Source: Lysobacter antibioticus (GTDB lineage Bacteria; Pseudomonadota; Gammaproteobacteria; Xanthomonadales; Xanthomonadaceae). Taken from it: 64,000 bases of DNA. Under the pieces are notes generated by a model. It was given only the letters and a program-made list of their open reading frames with translations, was not told the origin of the DNA and did not search any database. The stretch covers positions 1,117,602 to 1,181,601 of the forward strand of contig NZ_CP013141.1 in NCBI RefSeq assembly GCF_001442535.1, read 5' to 3'. Shown in pieces: positions 47,243 through 58,085 of the stretch. The translations under genes were made by a program, and so were the position numbers. Position 1 is the stretch's first letter; the number at the start of each line of letters is the position of its first letter.

Positions 47243-48652
47243 ATGTCCCCAACCGAAGTCCCTGCCCGCTCCGCCACGCTCATGAACGGCGCCGCCGCGT
47301 CCCAGCTCGGCCACGCCTTGAAGTCGCGCCAGTTGGTGATGATGGGCCTGGGCAGCGCGATCGGCGCCGGCCTGTTCCTCGGCTCGGGGGTCGGCATCCG
47401 CAGCGCCGGGCCGGCGGTGTTGCTGTCGTATCTGATCGCCGGCGCGCTGGTCATCATCGTGATGCGCGCGCTCGGCGAGATGGCCGCGGCGCGGCCGACC
47501 AGCGGCGCGTTCTCGGTGTACGCCGCCGACGCGATGGGGCCGACCGCTGGCGCCACCCTCGGCTGGCTGTGGTGGGCGCAGTTGGTGATCGTGATCGCGG
47601 CCGAGTCGGTCGGCGCCGCCGGCCTGCTCGCCACGGTCTGGCCGCAATTGCCGGTGGCGCTGATGTCGCTGGTATTCATGTCGGTGTTCACCGGCGTCAA
47701 CCTGCTCGGCGTGCGCAACTTCGGCGAGTTCGAGTTCTGGTTCGCGATTCTCAAGGTCGCTGCGATCCTCGCCTTCATCGCCATCGGCGTGCTGCTGGTG
47801 TGCGGCCTGTTGCCCAACGTGCCCTCGCCGGGCCTGTCGAACTTCTTCGACCACGGCGGCTTCGCGCCCAAGGGTTGGGCCGGGGTCGGCGCGGCCTTGC
47901 TGGTGGTGGTGTTCGCCTTCGGCGGCACCGAGATCGTCGCGGTCGCCGCGGCCGAAACCCAGGACCCGGAGCGCAGCATCACCCATGCCATCCGCACCGT
48001 GGCCTGGCGCATCCTGGTGTTCTACATCGGCTCGCTCGCGGTGATCATCGCGGTGGTGCCGTGGACCAGCGAGTCGTTGAATTCGCCGTTCGCCGCGGTG
48101 CTGGAAGTCGCGCGCATCCCGGGCGCGGCGACCGCGATCACCCTGGTCGCGGTGGTCGCCCTGCTGTCGGCGCTCAACGCCAATCTCTATGGCGCCTCGC
48201 GCATGATCTATTCGCTGGCCGAACGCGGCGAAGCGCCGCGCGCGCTCGCCCACCTCAGCCGCAGCCGCGTGCCGACGGTCGCGGTGCTGGCGAGCGTGGC
48301 GTTCGGCTTCGTCGCCACCGCGCTGGAGCTGCTGTATCCCGACAAGGTGCTGCCAACGCTGTTGAACGTGGTCGGTTCGACCTGCTTGCTGGTGTGGGCG
48401 CTGTCGCTGGTCTCGCAGTTGATCCTGCGCCGCCGCGCCGACCGCGCCGGCACGGTGCTGCCGTTCAAGATGTGGGCCTTCCCCTACGTGACCTGGGCCG
48501 GCCTGGCGATCCTCGGCTTGGTGTTCGTATTGGCGCTGTCGATCGAAGGCCCACGCCTGCAGCTGCTGTCGACGATCGCCCTGACCTTGCTGATCGCCGC
48601 GGCCAGCGAAGTCGCCCGGCGCATGCGCAACAAAACCGTCGGCAATAATTGA
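47243..48652 (+). CDS. Amino-acid permease (APC superfamily, AAT family)
   Basis: 469 residues, twelve predicted helices. The family hallmark LKSRQLVMMGLGSAIGAGLFLGSGVGIRSAGPAVLLSYLIAG opens the protein, and ALGEMAAARPTSGAFSVYAADAMG and FAFGGTEIVAVAAAETQDPERSI are conserved. It imports an amino acid with protons across the inner membrane; GABA/proline-type permeases are the closest branch by eye. A 123-base spacer separates it from the kinase; no operon partner. Confidence 0.9.
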   Translation: MSPTEVPARSATLMNGAAASQLGHALKSRQLVMMGLGSAIGAGLFLGSGVGIRSAGPAVLLSYLIAGALVIIVMRALGEMAAARPTSGAFSVYAADAMGPTAGATLGWLWWAQLVIVIAAESVGAAGLLATVWPQLPVALMSLVFMSVFTGVNLLGVRNFGEFEFWFAILKVAAILAFIAIGVLLVCGLLPNVPSPGLSNFFDHGGFAPKGWAGVGAALLVVVFAFGGTEIVAVAAAETQDPERSITHAIRTVAWRILVFYIGSLAVIIAVVPWTSESLNSPFAAVLEVARIPGAATAITLVAVVALLSALNANLYGASRMIYSLAERGEAPRALAHLSRSRVPTVAVLASVAFGFVATALELLYPDKVLPTLLNVVGSTCLLVWALSLVSQLILRRRADRAGTVLPFKMWAFPYVTWAGLAILGLVFVLALSIEGPRLQLLSTIALTLLIAAASEVARRMRNKTVGNN

Positions 48653-48675
48653 CGTTAATTTAGCTGTTTAAACTA

Positions 48676-48705
48676 TTGATATTAATAACTATTAATCCAT
48701 AACTT
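48676..48705 (+). promoter_or_regulatory. AT-rich promoter before the NUDIX gene
   Basis: TTGATA (48676-48681) and ATAACT (48699-48704) are 17 bp apart within a strikingly AT-rich island (about 48650-48708) in otherwise GC-rich DNA. The NUDIX gene begins 76 bases downstream. Confidence 0.45.
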
Positions 48706-48780
48706 AAAGCGATTTCGAGCAAGGCCGACCATCGCTCGCCCTGCTCGAACAGCGCGCAGCAGGAAGGAGCGCCGCAAACG

Positions 48781-49209
48781 ATGAGCGCAGGCGAACACGG
48801 CATCGATCTGGTCGGCGCCCTGCTGTGGCGCCAAGGCCGCGTGCTGTTGGGCCTGCGCGCCGCGCACAAGCGGTTGGCACCGAATTGCTGGGACATGCTC
48901 GGCGGCCACGTCGAGGCCGGCGAGACGCCCGAACGGGCCCTGTGGCGGGAACTGCAGGAAGAAGCAGGCATCGGCCCGCCCGTGCTCGCAACGTCCGACG
49001 AGCACTGCGCTACGGCGGCCAGCGTGGTCGCCGAACTCGCTTTCGACGGCCTCGTCCTGCGGGTCTACCGCATCGATGCCTGGGACGGCGAACCCGAGGC
49101 CCGCGGCGACGAACATCAACACCTGCAGTGGTTCGAACCGACCCAAGCGGCGGCCCTGCCCGACCTCGCCGATCCGCGCCTGCGCGAGGTCCTTCTACGG
49201 CTGCTCTGA
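48781..49209 (+). CDS. NUDIX hydrolase
   Basis: 142 residues with a complete Nudix box at 42-64 (G, E48, RE at 56-57, EE at 60-61, AGI). It begins with IDLVGALLWRQGRVLLGLR and matches small MutT-like enzymes. It should hydrolyse a nucleoside diphosphate-linked compound; the substrate cannot be told. It is convergent with nadK, whose stop lies six bases away. Confidence 0.9.
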   Translation: MSAGEHGIDLVGALLWRQGRVLLGLRAAHKRLAPNCWDMLGGHVEAGETPERALWRELQEEAGIGPPVLATSDEHCATAASVVAELAFDGLVLRVYRIDAWDGEPEARGDEHQHLQWFEPTQAAALPDLADPRLREVLLRLL

Positions 49210-49215
49210 GCCCGC

Positions 49216-49989
49216 TCAGCCGCTGGTGAACTGCTCGATCAGCATGCGCTCTTCGAGGTTGTGCTCGGGGTCGAACAGCAGGGTAACGGTGCGATCGCGC
49301 GACTCGCGGATCATCACCTCGACCACGTCGCGCACCTCGTGCGAATCGGCGGTGGCGCTGACCGGACGCTTGTAGGGGTCGAGCACGCGGAAGCGGATCT
49401 CGGTGTCGGCCTTGAGCAAGGCGCCGCGCCAACGCCGCGGCCGGAACGCCGCGATCGGGGTCAGGGCGATGACGGCCGAGCCCAACGGCAGGATCGGGCC
49501 GTGGGCGGAAAAGTTGTAGGCCGTGCTGCCGGCCGCGGTCGCGACCAGCACGCCGTCGCAGATCAGTTCGTCGAGCCGGGTCTGGCCGTTGAGGTCGATG
49601 CGGATGTGCGCGGCCTGTCGGGTCTGGCGCAGCAAGGACACTTCGTTATAGGCCAGCGAACCGAAAGTCGCGCCGGATTCGGTCTGGGCGACCATTTCCA
49701 GCGGACGCAGCACCGCCGGCTCGGCCGCCTCCAGGCGCGCGAACAGATCCTCGCCGTTGTGCTGGTTCATCAGGAAACCGACGGTGCCGAGCTTCATCCC
49801 GTACACCGGTTTGCCCAGGCCGCCATGGCGATGCAGGGTCTGCAGCATGAAGCCGTCGCCGCCGAGCGCGACCAGGACGTCGGCTGCGTCTGGTTCGTGC
49901 TGGCCGTGGCGTGCGACGAGATCGGCGAGCGCCCGCTGGGCCTCGTCGGTGTGACTGGCGAGGAAGGCGATGCGTTGCGTCGCGGTCAT
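49216..49989 (-). CDS. nadK: NAD kinase
   Basis: 257 residues from ATG 49989. The ATP-binding GGDG motif is at 43-46 ([15 protein letters not shown]), followed by [13 protein letters not shown], the NE/D-type region ([10 protein letters not shown]) and [28 protein letters not shown]. It phosphorylates NAD to NADP. Single-gene unit; the 50-kb terminator upstream belongs to the glutamate dehydrogenase. Confidence 0.95.
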   Translation of the reverse strand: MTATQRIAFLASHTDEAQRALADLVARHGQHEPDAADVLVALGGDGFMLQTLHRHGGLGKPVYGMKLGTVGFLMNQHNGEDLFARLEAAEPAVLRPLEMVAQTESGATFGSLAYNEVSLLRQTRQAAHIRIDLNGQTRLDELICDGVLVATAAGSTAYNFSAHGPILPLGSAVIALTPIAAFRPRRWRGALLKADTEIRFRVLDPYKRPVSATADSHEVRDVVEVMIRESRDRTVTLLFDPEHNLEERMLIEQFTSG

Positions 49990-50085
49990 CGGCGGCTCCG
50001 GAAGGATGCCGTCAGCATAACCCGGAGGGCGTTGCGGATTCTGCACGCCGGTCGCGACGGTCGGCGAAGGAGCGGCTTCAAGGGT

Positions 50086-50108
50086 AGGAGCGGCGCCTCC
50101 ACCGCGAC
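50086..50108 (+). repeat. Degenerate REP-like repeat
   Basis: gtaggagcggcgcctccacc followed by gcgac: the left half matches the REP-like family exactly and the right half is altered. Confidence 0.5.
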
Positions 50109-50122
50109 ATGACAGAGCGCAC

Positions 50123-50156
50123 AAAAAAGCCCCTCTCCCGGGTGGGAGAGGGGCTT
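50123..50156 (-). terminator. Rho-independent terminator of the glutamate dehydrogenase gene
   Basis: Read on the minus strand: perfect 13-bp stem (50144-50156 with 50127-50139), loop accc, and a T tract made by 50123-50128. It lies about 38 bases after the stop codon. Confidence 0.9.
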
Positions 50157-50193
50157 AGGGCCCATCGTCATCGACGCTTAGGTCAGCGCCCGA

Positions 50194-53100
50194 TCAACCG
50201 CGCGCGGCCAACTGCGACAGACGCTGCACCGCGACCGAGGCGGTCGGGTAGTCCAGCGACTTCTGCGCGGCCAACTCGTTGAGCATGGCCAAGGTGAAAC
50301 GCAGCGAGACGTCGTCGCGGCCGAGCCAATGCTTGATCTTGGCATCGGCGTTGGCACCGGGCATCGACAGCACCTGGCCGACCAGGATGCGCTGCTGCGC
50401 GCCCAGCTCTTCGCGCAGCACGCCGCGTGCGACCGCGTGCCAACGGCCATCGACAGTCAAGGCGTCGATCTGCTCCTGCAACCACGGCAGGCGCAGCGCT
50501 TCGCCGAGGCGGAAGTGGACCTTGGCCACCTCGACCGGCTTGAGCTTGCGCTCGCGCGCCAGTTCGATGATGTCGCAGCTCGGTTCCAGGTACGGCAGCG
50601 CCGCCAACTGGGCGGACAGCGCTTCCGGCACGCCCTTGGCCTTCCAGTCGGCGAACGCGGCATCGTGCGCCGGACGCTGGCCGTCGCCGAGGATGCCGTG
50701 GCCGGCGCGGATGTTCTTGAAGCCGTCGTGGTAGCGCTCCACCGCCGTGGTGATGTCGGGGATCGTGCCCGGACGCGACAACAGCCAACGGGTGAACGAG
50801 CGCTGCAGATTCCAGATCACCTGCAAGGCGTCGATCTGGGTCGACTCGGCGACCTTGCCGTCGAGCGCGTCGATCTGCGCCCACAAATCGCGCGCGTCGA
50901 GGGTCTCGCGGGTGATAGTGAAGGCCTTGGCGACCTCGCCCGGGGTGCGGCCGCTGTCTTCCTGCATGCGCAGCAGGAAGGTCGCGCCCATCCGGTTGAT
51001 GGTCGAGTTGGTCACCGCGGTGGCAATGATCTCGCGCTTCAGGCGGTGGTTCTCCATCGCCTTGGCGTACTTGCTCTGCAGCGGCTGCGGGAAGTAACGC
51101 ACCAGCTCCTTCGACAGGTACGGGTCTTCCGGCACGTCCGAGTCGAGCATCTGCTGGAACGCGACCAGCTTGGAGTACGACAGCAGCACCGACAGTTCCG
51201 GACGGGTCAGGCCCTGGCCGCGCGCCTTGCGCTCGGAGATCTCGGCGTCCGACGGCAGGAACTCGATCTGACGATCGAGCAGGCCTTGCGCTTCGAGGGT
51301 GCGGATGAAGTGCTGCTTGGAGCCCAGACGCGACTGGCTCATCCGCTCCATCAGGCTGATCGCCTGGTTCTGGCGGTAGTTGTCGTTGAGCACCAGCTCG
51401 GCGACCTCGTCGGTCATCGAGGCGAGCAGCTTGTTGCGGTCCGGCAGGGTCAGCTTCTTCGCCTGCACCTGGCCGTTGAGCAGGATCTTGATGTTGACCT
51501 CGTGGTCCGAGGTGTCCACGCCGGCCGAGTTGTCGATGAAGTCGGTATTGAGCAGCACGCCGTGCTGGGCCGCTTCGATGCGTCCGAGCTGGGTCAGGCC
51601 GAGATTGCCGCCCTCGCCCACCACCTTGCAGCGTAGGTCGCGGCCGTCGACGCGCAGACCGTTGTTGGCGCGGTCGCCGACGTCGCTGTTGGTCTCGCCG
51701 CTGAACTTGACGTAGGTGCCGATGCCGCCGTTCCACAGCAGGTCGACCGGCGACTTCAGGATCGCGCTCATCAGCTCGACCGGGCTCATCGCGGCGACGC
51801 CGGCGTCGATGCCGAGCGCGGCCTTGATCTCCGGCGACAGCGGGATCGACTTGGCCGAACGCGGGTACACGCCGCCGCCCTTGCCGATCAGCTTCTTGTC
51901 GTAGTCGTCCCAGCTCGAGCGCGGCAGCTTGAACATGCGCTCGCGTTCCTTGAACGTCTTCGCCGCATCCGGGTTCGGGTCGAGGAAGATGTGGCGGTGG
52001 TCGAACGCGGCGATCAGGCGGATGTGCTCGGACAGCAGCATGCCGTTGCCGAACACGTCGCCGGACATGTCGCCGATACCGACCGCGGTGAAGTCCTGGG
52101 TCTGGCTGTCGTGGCCCATCGCCCGGAAGTGGCGCTTGACCGACTCCCACGCGCCCTTGGCGGTGATGCCCATGCCCTTGTGGTCGTAACCGACCGAACC
52201 GCCCGAGGCGAAGGCGTCGTCGAGCCAGAACTTGTGCTCGGCGGCGATGCCGTTGGCGATGTCGGAGAAGGTCGCGGTGCCCTTGTCGGCGGCGACCACC
52301 AGATACGGATCGTCCTGGTCGTGACGGACCACGTCGCGCGGGGCGACGATCTTGCCGTCGACGATGTTGTCGGTGATGTCGAGCAGGCCGTTGATGAACA
52401 TCTTGTAGCAGGCGATGCCTTCGGCGAGCACGGCGTCGCGGTCGCCGCCGGCCGGTGGACGCTTGGCGAAGAAACCGCCCTTCGAGCCGACCGGCACGAT
52501 CACGGTGTTCTTGACCATCTGCGCCTTGACCAGGCCCAGCACTTCGGTGCGGAAGTCTTCGCGACGATCCGACCAGCGCAGGCCGCCGCGGGCGACCGGG
52601 CCGAAGCGCAGGTGCACGCCTTCCACGCGCGGGCCGTAGACGAAGATTTCGCGGTACGGACGCGGCTTCGGCAGGTCCGGCACCTGCGCCGAATCAAACT
52701 TGTAGCTGACGTAGCCGCGATCGGCGCCGTCGGCGGCGCGCTGGTAGTAGCTGGTGCGCAGGGTGGCGTTGATCACGCCGATGAAGCTGCGCAGGATGCG
52801 GTCTTCATCGAGGCTGGAGACGCGGTCGAGCAGCGCCTTGATCGCATCGACGGTGGCCTTGGCCTGCTCGTCGCGCTTGCCGTTGCGCGCATCGATGACC
52901 GGCTTGACCGCGGCCATGACCGCGGCGTCGCCGCCCGACAGGGCCTGCAATTGCTGGACCAACAGGTCCTGGCCGGCCTTGATCTCGGCCTTGCTCTCCT
53001 TGCCGGTGCACGGGTCGAAGCGAGCCTCGAACAATTCCACCAGCAGGCGCGCGAGCAGCGGATAACGCGAGAAGGTTTCCTCGACGTAACTCTGCGAGAA

Positions 53101-55299
53101 CGGCACGCCGACCTGCAGCAGGTACTTGCAGTAGGCGCGCAGCATGGCGACCTGGCGCCAGGACAGGTTGGCGGTGAGGATCAGGCGGTTGAAGCCGTCG
53201 TTCTCGGCGTTGCCGCGCCAGATCTGCGCGAACGCATCCTCGAAGTTCTCGTCGAGGCTGTCGATGTCGATGTCGTTGTTGGCGGTCTCGACCTCGAAGT
53301 CCTGGATGTAGACCGGCTGCTCGTCGACGCGCAGGCGGTAGGGGTGCTCGGAGATCACCCGCAGGCCCATGTTCTCCATCATCGGCAGAGCGTCCGACAG
53401 CGGGATGTCGTCGAGCTGGCGGTAGAACTTGAAGCGCAGGCCGCCCTCGCCCTGGCGGGTGCGGCACAGGCTCAGGCGCAGATCGTCCGGACCGCTCAGC
53501 GCGGCCAGGTGGGCGATGTCCTGGGCGGCGACGCCGGCCGAGACTTCCTCGATATAACCCGCCGGCAAGGCGCGGCCGTAGCGGTTGGCCAGGGCCAGGC
53601 CCTGCTGCTCGCCGTGGCGCTGGACCAGCGCGTCGCGCAGCTCGTCCTGGCGGTTGCGCACGATCTCGGTCAGCTCGGCCTCGATCGCGACATGGTCGAT
53701 CTGGATCGCTTCGCCCGACTTCGGACGCACGATCACGTGCATCTGCGCGAGCGGCGATTCGCCGATGTGCACGGTGGTGTCGATGTACTCGCCGTGCAGA
53801 CGACGCTTGAGCATCGCCTCCACGCGCAGACGCACGTCGGTGTTGAAGCGGTCGCGCGGGATGTAGACCAGGCCCGAGAAGAAACGGCCGTAGCGGTCGC
53901 GGCGCAGGAACATCTTGCTGCGCACGCGCTCCTGCAGGCCGAGGATGCCCGAGGTGGTCTTGAACAGCTCTTCCTCGCTCGACTGGAACAGCTCGTCGCG
54001 CGGCAGGGTTTCCAGGACGTGGCGCAGGGCCTTGCCGCTGTGGCTGTCCGGGGCCAGGCCCGACTGCTCCATCACGTAGGCATGGCGCTGACGCACCAGC
54101 GGGATGTCCCAGGGGCGGCGGTTGTAGGCGCTGGAGGTGTACAGGCCGAGGAAGCGTTTCTCGGCGACCGGGCGGCCCTTGTCGTCGAAGCTCAGCACGC
54201 CGATGTAGTCCATGTAGCCCGGACGATGCACGGTCGAGCGCGCATTGGTCTTGGTCAGGATCAGCGCATCGACCGAACCCGACTGCGGAATGTAATGCGC
54301 GGCCAGCGAAGTCAAGGGACGCGGCTTACCCGCGTCCTTACCGCGCAGCAGGCCCAGGCCGCTGCCCTTGATCGCGCTGAGCACGTCCTGGCCGTCGTGC
54401 TTGATCACCTCGTACTCGCGGTAACCGAGGAAGGTGAAGTGATTCTCGGCGGCCCAGTGCAGGAAGGCCTGCGCCTCGCGCTTGCCGTCTTCGTTGACCG
54501 GCATGCGCTCGCCGATCATGCCGTCGGCCACTTCGTTCATCTTGTCGCGCATCTGCGACCAGTCGCGGACGATCGCGCGCACGTCGGCGAGCACGGTTTC
54601 CAGCGCCTTCTTGGCCGAGGCCATCGACTCGTTGGTCAGGCGGTCGATTTCCAGGTGCATCAGCGACTCGGGCACGCCCTGCCCGACCGAGACCAGCTTG
54701 CCGGCCTTGTCGCGCTGGAAGGTCACCACCGGATGGCCGAGCACGTGCACGCCAATGCCCTGGTCGGCCAGGGCCATGGTCACCGAGTCGACCAGGAACG
54801 GCATGTCGTCGTTGGCGATCTGCAGCACGGTGTGCGCCGACTCCCAGCCGTGGGTCTTGATGGTCGGGTTGAACAGTCGCACCAGGGCGTTACCGGGCTT
54901 GCGGTCGCGCGCGTAGTCGAGGAAATCGGTCGCCAGCGCGGCCCAGCCGTCGGCCTGATGCTGCGGCAGCTCGTCCAGGCTCATGCGCTTGTAGAACGCC
55001 TTGGCGAACGCTTCGGCCTCCGCGTGGCGCGCCTTCGGCAGGCGCTTGCGCATCGCGGCGACGATCGGCTCCAGCGAGACGCTGGCGCTCTGCGCTTCGA
55101 CCGGCGCAACGCTCTTGGCGGCGGGCTTGGCGGCGACCGACTTGGCCGTCGCGCTCTTCGCGGCGGCGGACTTGGTCGCGGCAGGCTTGGTTGCGGCAGG
55201 CTTCGCGGCGACGGTCTTGGCGGCAGGCTGGCCCGCTTTCTTGGCCGAGGCTTGTTTGGCGGGTTCCTGCTTGGACGCGGCTTTGGGTTTGTTGCTCAT
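50194..55299 (-). CDS. NAD-dependent glutamate dehydrogenase, large (180-kDa) type
   Basis: 1701 residues from ATG 55299. It matches the large bacterial NAD-GDH family over its length, with N-terminal ACT-like regulatory regions and the catalytic core: FVYGPRVEGVHLRFGPVARGGLRWSDRREDFRTEVLGLVKAQMVKNTVIVPVGSKGGFF and ACYKMFINGLLDITDN. It deaminates glutamate to 2-oxoglutarate for catabolism. Unusually, the first 70 or so residues are an Ala/Lys/Pro-rich, histone-H1-like tail (runs such as AAKPAATKPAATKSAAAK) before the conserved domain. Transcribed alone, with a strong terminator. Confidence 0.95.
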   Translation of the reverse strand: MSNKPKAASKQEPAKQASAKKAGQPAAKTVAAKPAATKPAATKSAAAKSATAKSVAAKPAAKSVAPVEAQSASVSLEPIVAAMRKRLPKARHAEAEAFAKAFYKRMSLDELPQHQADGWAALATDFLDYARDRKPGNALVRLFNPTIKTHGWESAHTVLQIANDDMPFLVDSVTMALADQGIGVHVLGHPVVTFQRDKAGKLVSVGQGVPESLMHLEIDRLTNESMASAKKALETVLADVRAIVRDWSQMRDKMNEVADGMIGERMPVNEDGKREAQAFLHWAAENHFTFLGYREYEVIKHDGQDVLSAIKGSGLGLLRGKDAGKPRPLTSLAAHYIPQSGSVDALILTKTNARSTVHRPGYMDYIGVLSFDDKGRPVAEKRFLGLYTSSAYNRRPWDIPLVRQRHAYVMEQSGLAPDSHSGKALRHVLETLPRDELFQSSEEELFKTTSGILGLQERVRSKMFLRRDRYGRFFSGLVYIPRDRFNTDVRLRVEAMLKRRLHGEYIDTTVHIGESPLAQMHVIVRPKSGEAIQIDHVAIEAELTEIVRNRQDELRDALVQRHGEQQGLALANRYGRALPAGYIEEVSAGVAAQDIAHLAALSGPDDLRLSLCRTRQGEGGLRFKFYRQLDDIPLSDALPMMENMGLRVISEHPYRLRVDEQPVYIQDFEVETANNDIDIDSLDENFEDAFAQIWRGNAENDGFNRLILTANLSWRQVAMLRAYCKYLLQVGVPFSQSYVEETFSRYPLLARLLVELFEARFDPCTGKESKAEIKAGQDLLVQQLQALSGGDAAVMAAVKPVIDARNGKRDEQAKATVDAIKALLDRVSSLDEDRILRSFIGVINATLRTSYYQRAADGADRGYVSYKFDSAQVPDLPKPRPYREIFVYGPRVEGVHLRFGPVARGGLRWSDRREDFRTEVLGLVKAQMVKNTVIVPVGSKGGFFAKRPPAGGDRDAVLAEGIACYKMFINGLLDITDNIVDGKIVAPRDVVRHDQDDPYLVVAADKGTATFSDIANGIAAEHKFWLDDAFASGGSVGYDHKGMGITAKGAWESVKRHFRAMGHDSQTQDFTAVGIGDMSGDVFGNGMLLSEHIRLIAAFDHRHIFLDPNPDAAKTFKERERMFKLPRSSWDDYDKKLIGKGGGVYPRSAKSIPLSPEIKAALGIDAGVAAMSPVELMSAILKSPVDLLWNGGIGTYVKFSGETNSDVGDRANNGLRVDGRDLRCKVVGEGGNLGLTQLGRIEAAQHGVLLNTDFIDNSAGVDTSDHEVNIKILLNGQVQAKKLTLPDRNKLLASMTDEVAELVLNDNYRQNQAISLMERMSQSRLGSKQHFIRTLEAQGLLDRQIEFLPSDAEISERKARGQGLTRPELSVLLSYSKLVAFQQMLDSDVPEDPYLSKELVRYFPQPLQSKYAKAMENHRLKREIIATAVTNSTINRMGATFLLRMQEDSGRTPGEVAKAFTITRETLDARDLWAQIDALDGKVAESTQIDALQVIWNLQRSFTRWLLSRPGTIPDITTAVERYHDGFKNIRAGHGILGDGQRPAHDAAFADWKAKGVPEALSAQLAALPYLEPSCDIIELARERKLKPVEVAKVHFRLGEALRLPWLQEQIDALTVDGRWHAVARGVLREELGAQQRILVGQVLSMPGANADAKIKHWLGRDDVSLRFTLAMLNELAAQKSLDYPTASVAVQRLSQLAARG

Positions 55300-55552
55300 G
55301 GGAACTCTGAGGTCCGGATGGAATGAGGCCCACGCTTTCGCGCGGGCCAAGAGAAAGGTTAGAGCTTGCGGGTCGAGGCTTGCAGGGCGGCAATGGACGC
55401 GGCGCCGTAATCGAGCGACGCGCCGACGCGGCCGCGCGCCATCGGGCGCGGACCGTGTACGGCGAGCTCGTTCGAAGCGCGCAAACCCATGCCGCCGTCC
55501 TCAGGACAGGCGGTGGGCCGTGACGAGCCGAAACGTTTCATCGTCTGTCGCT

Positions 55553-56713
<1,161 letters not shown>

Positions 56714-56982
56714 GTCGGCACCTCTGCTGGTTTGAGCACTGCGGCCGGAGCGCGCGGCAGCCCGTAGGCGGCGCCGTCGTCGATCCCCGACCGGCGCGAT
56801 GGTTCTGCGTCCTGGTCCGCGGCCCGGGTCGATGGCCGCGAATGCGAATTGTAGCCGCGCGCGCTGAATAACCCCACCCATGGGCCTGCCCGGCGCCTGT
56901 CCCTGTGTTTGCGCCGCGAGGCGTCTGCGCAGCCACGGCCGGGCCGCCCCGACTTGACCTGCACCGCCCTCGGGAACACACT

Positions 56983-57000
56983 TATCGCTATATCGCGATA
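56983..57000. promoter_or_regulatory. Inverted repeat TATCGC-N6-GCGATA upstream of the ArsR fusion gene
   Basis: An 18-bp operator-like inverted repeat in the 399-base spacer before the ArsR-methyltransferase gene, containing the 10-bp palindrome TATCGCGATA. A TTGACC (56954-56959) lies just upstream. ArsR proteins bind such 12-6-12-type repeats, so autoregulation is plausible. Confidence 0.4.
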
Positions 57001-57015
57001 CGTTGATGGAACACG

Positions 57016-57095
57016 GGAATCGAGAATGGAGAACCGGGAATCGTCCTCATGGCCGTCCCGTTGCCCAACCTTCGATTCCCTATTCCCGATTCCCT
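57016..57095. repeat. Heptamer repeats in inverted orientation
   Basis: Four 7-bp units of the gggaatc/gagaatg type (about 57016-57043) and three to four of the complementary gattccc/tattccc type (about 57073-57095) face each other and could pair in the leader of the ArsR gene. Same family as 23493-23527. Confidence 0.7.
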
Positions 57096-57112
57096 CTCCC
57101 AAGGTGTTACCC

Positions 57113-58075
57113 ATGGATCTCGAAGGCTGGTCGTCCCGCTTGAAGGTGTTCGCCGACGCCACCCGTGTGCGTCTGCTCGCTCTGCTCGAAGGCGAAGAGC
57201 TGACCGTGGCCGAGTTGTCGGCGATCACCCGCCTGGCCCAGCCGCGCGTGTCGACGCATTTATCTAAGCTCAAAGAGGCCGGACTGGTGCGCGACCGCCG
57301 CGCCGGCGTGTCGGCCTATTACCGATTCGACGACGGCGCGCTCGACCAGGCCCAGCGCGCGCTCTGGCAGACCCTCAGCACCGGCAGCGACGACCCCTTG
57401 CTGCGCCAGGACGCCGAGCGCGTGGCCGCAGTGCTCGCCATGCGCGCCTCCGACCAGAACTGGGCCGACTCGGTCGCCGGCGACATGGAGCGCCATTACT
57501 CGCCGGGCCGGACCTGGGAAGCCCTGGCGCGCTCGGCCGTGCCCCTGCTGCAACCCGGCGACGTGCTCGACATCGCCTCCGGCGACGGCGTGCTGGCCGA
57601 ATTGCTGGCACCGCACTCCAACCGCTATGTCTGCCTGGACGCCAGCACCAAGGTCGTCGCCGCCGCCTCCGAACGCCTGCGCAAGCTGCGCAACGTCGAG
57701 GTGCGCGAAGGCGACATGCACGCGCTGCCGTTCGAGGCCGACAGCTTCGACCTGGTGGTGCTGATGCACGCGCTGACCTACGCCGAACACCCGGCCCAGG
57801 CCGTCGCCGAAGCCGCGCGCGTGCTGCGCCCCGGCGGCCGCTTGCTGCTGACCAGCCTGGCCGCCCACGAACACCGCGGCGCGGTCGAGGCCTTCGGCCA
57901 CGTCAACCTGGGTTTCGCCGAGAAGGACCTGCAGAAGTTCGCCTCCAAGGCCGGCTTCGACATCGTCAGCTGCGAAACCGTGACCCGCGAACGGCGCCCG
58001 CCGCATTTCGAAGTCATCGCCCTGATGGCGCGCAAACCCGCCGCCGAACCGGCCCGCAAGCCGGCGAAGAAGTAA
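57113..58075 (+). CDS. ArsR-family regulator fused to SAM-dependent methyltransferase
   Basis: 320 residues from ATG 57113, with AAGGTG six bases upstream. Residues 1-90 form an ArsR winged helix ([54 protein letters not shown]). The rest is a class I methyltransferase: motif [17 protein letters not shown], then [31 protein letters not shown]. No metal-binding cysteine set of ArsR/SmtB is visible. It lies 10 bases before the methionine synthase genes, suggesting a SAM or SAH sensor that controls them (inference). Confidence 0.9.
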   Translation: MDLEGWSSRLKVFADATRVRLLALLEGEELTVAELSAITRLAQPRVSTHLSKLKEAGLVRDRRAGVSAYYRFDDGALDQAQRALWQTLSTGSDDPLLRQDAERVAAVLAMRASDQNWADSVAGDMERHYSPGRTWEALARSAVPLLQPGDVLDIASGDGVLAELLAPHSNRYVCLDASTKVVAAASERLRKLRNVEVREGDMHALPFEADSFDLVVLMHALTYAEHPAQAVAEAARVLRPGGRLLLTSLAAHEHRGAVEAFGHVNLGFAEKDLQKFASKAGFDIVSCETVTRERRPPHFEVIALMARKPAAEPARKPAKK

Positions 58076-58085
58076 GGAGGCCCCG

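Noticed and set aside
51991..55326. A 1111-residue open frame on the plus strand
   Set aside because: It is the antisense shadow of the NAD-glutamate dehydrogenase gene; such frames stay open because of GC-rich third positions. It has no family signature.
56714..57112. SAM or SAH riboswitch before the ArsR-metH genes
   Set aside because: I could not find the conserved core of a SAM-I, SAM-II or SAH riboswitch; the pairing seen comes from heptamer repeats.
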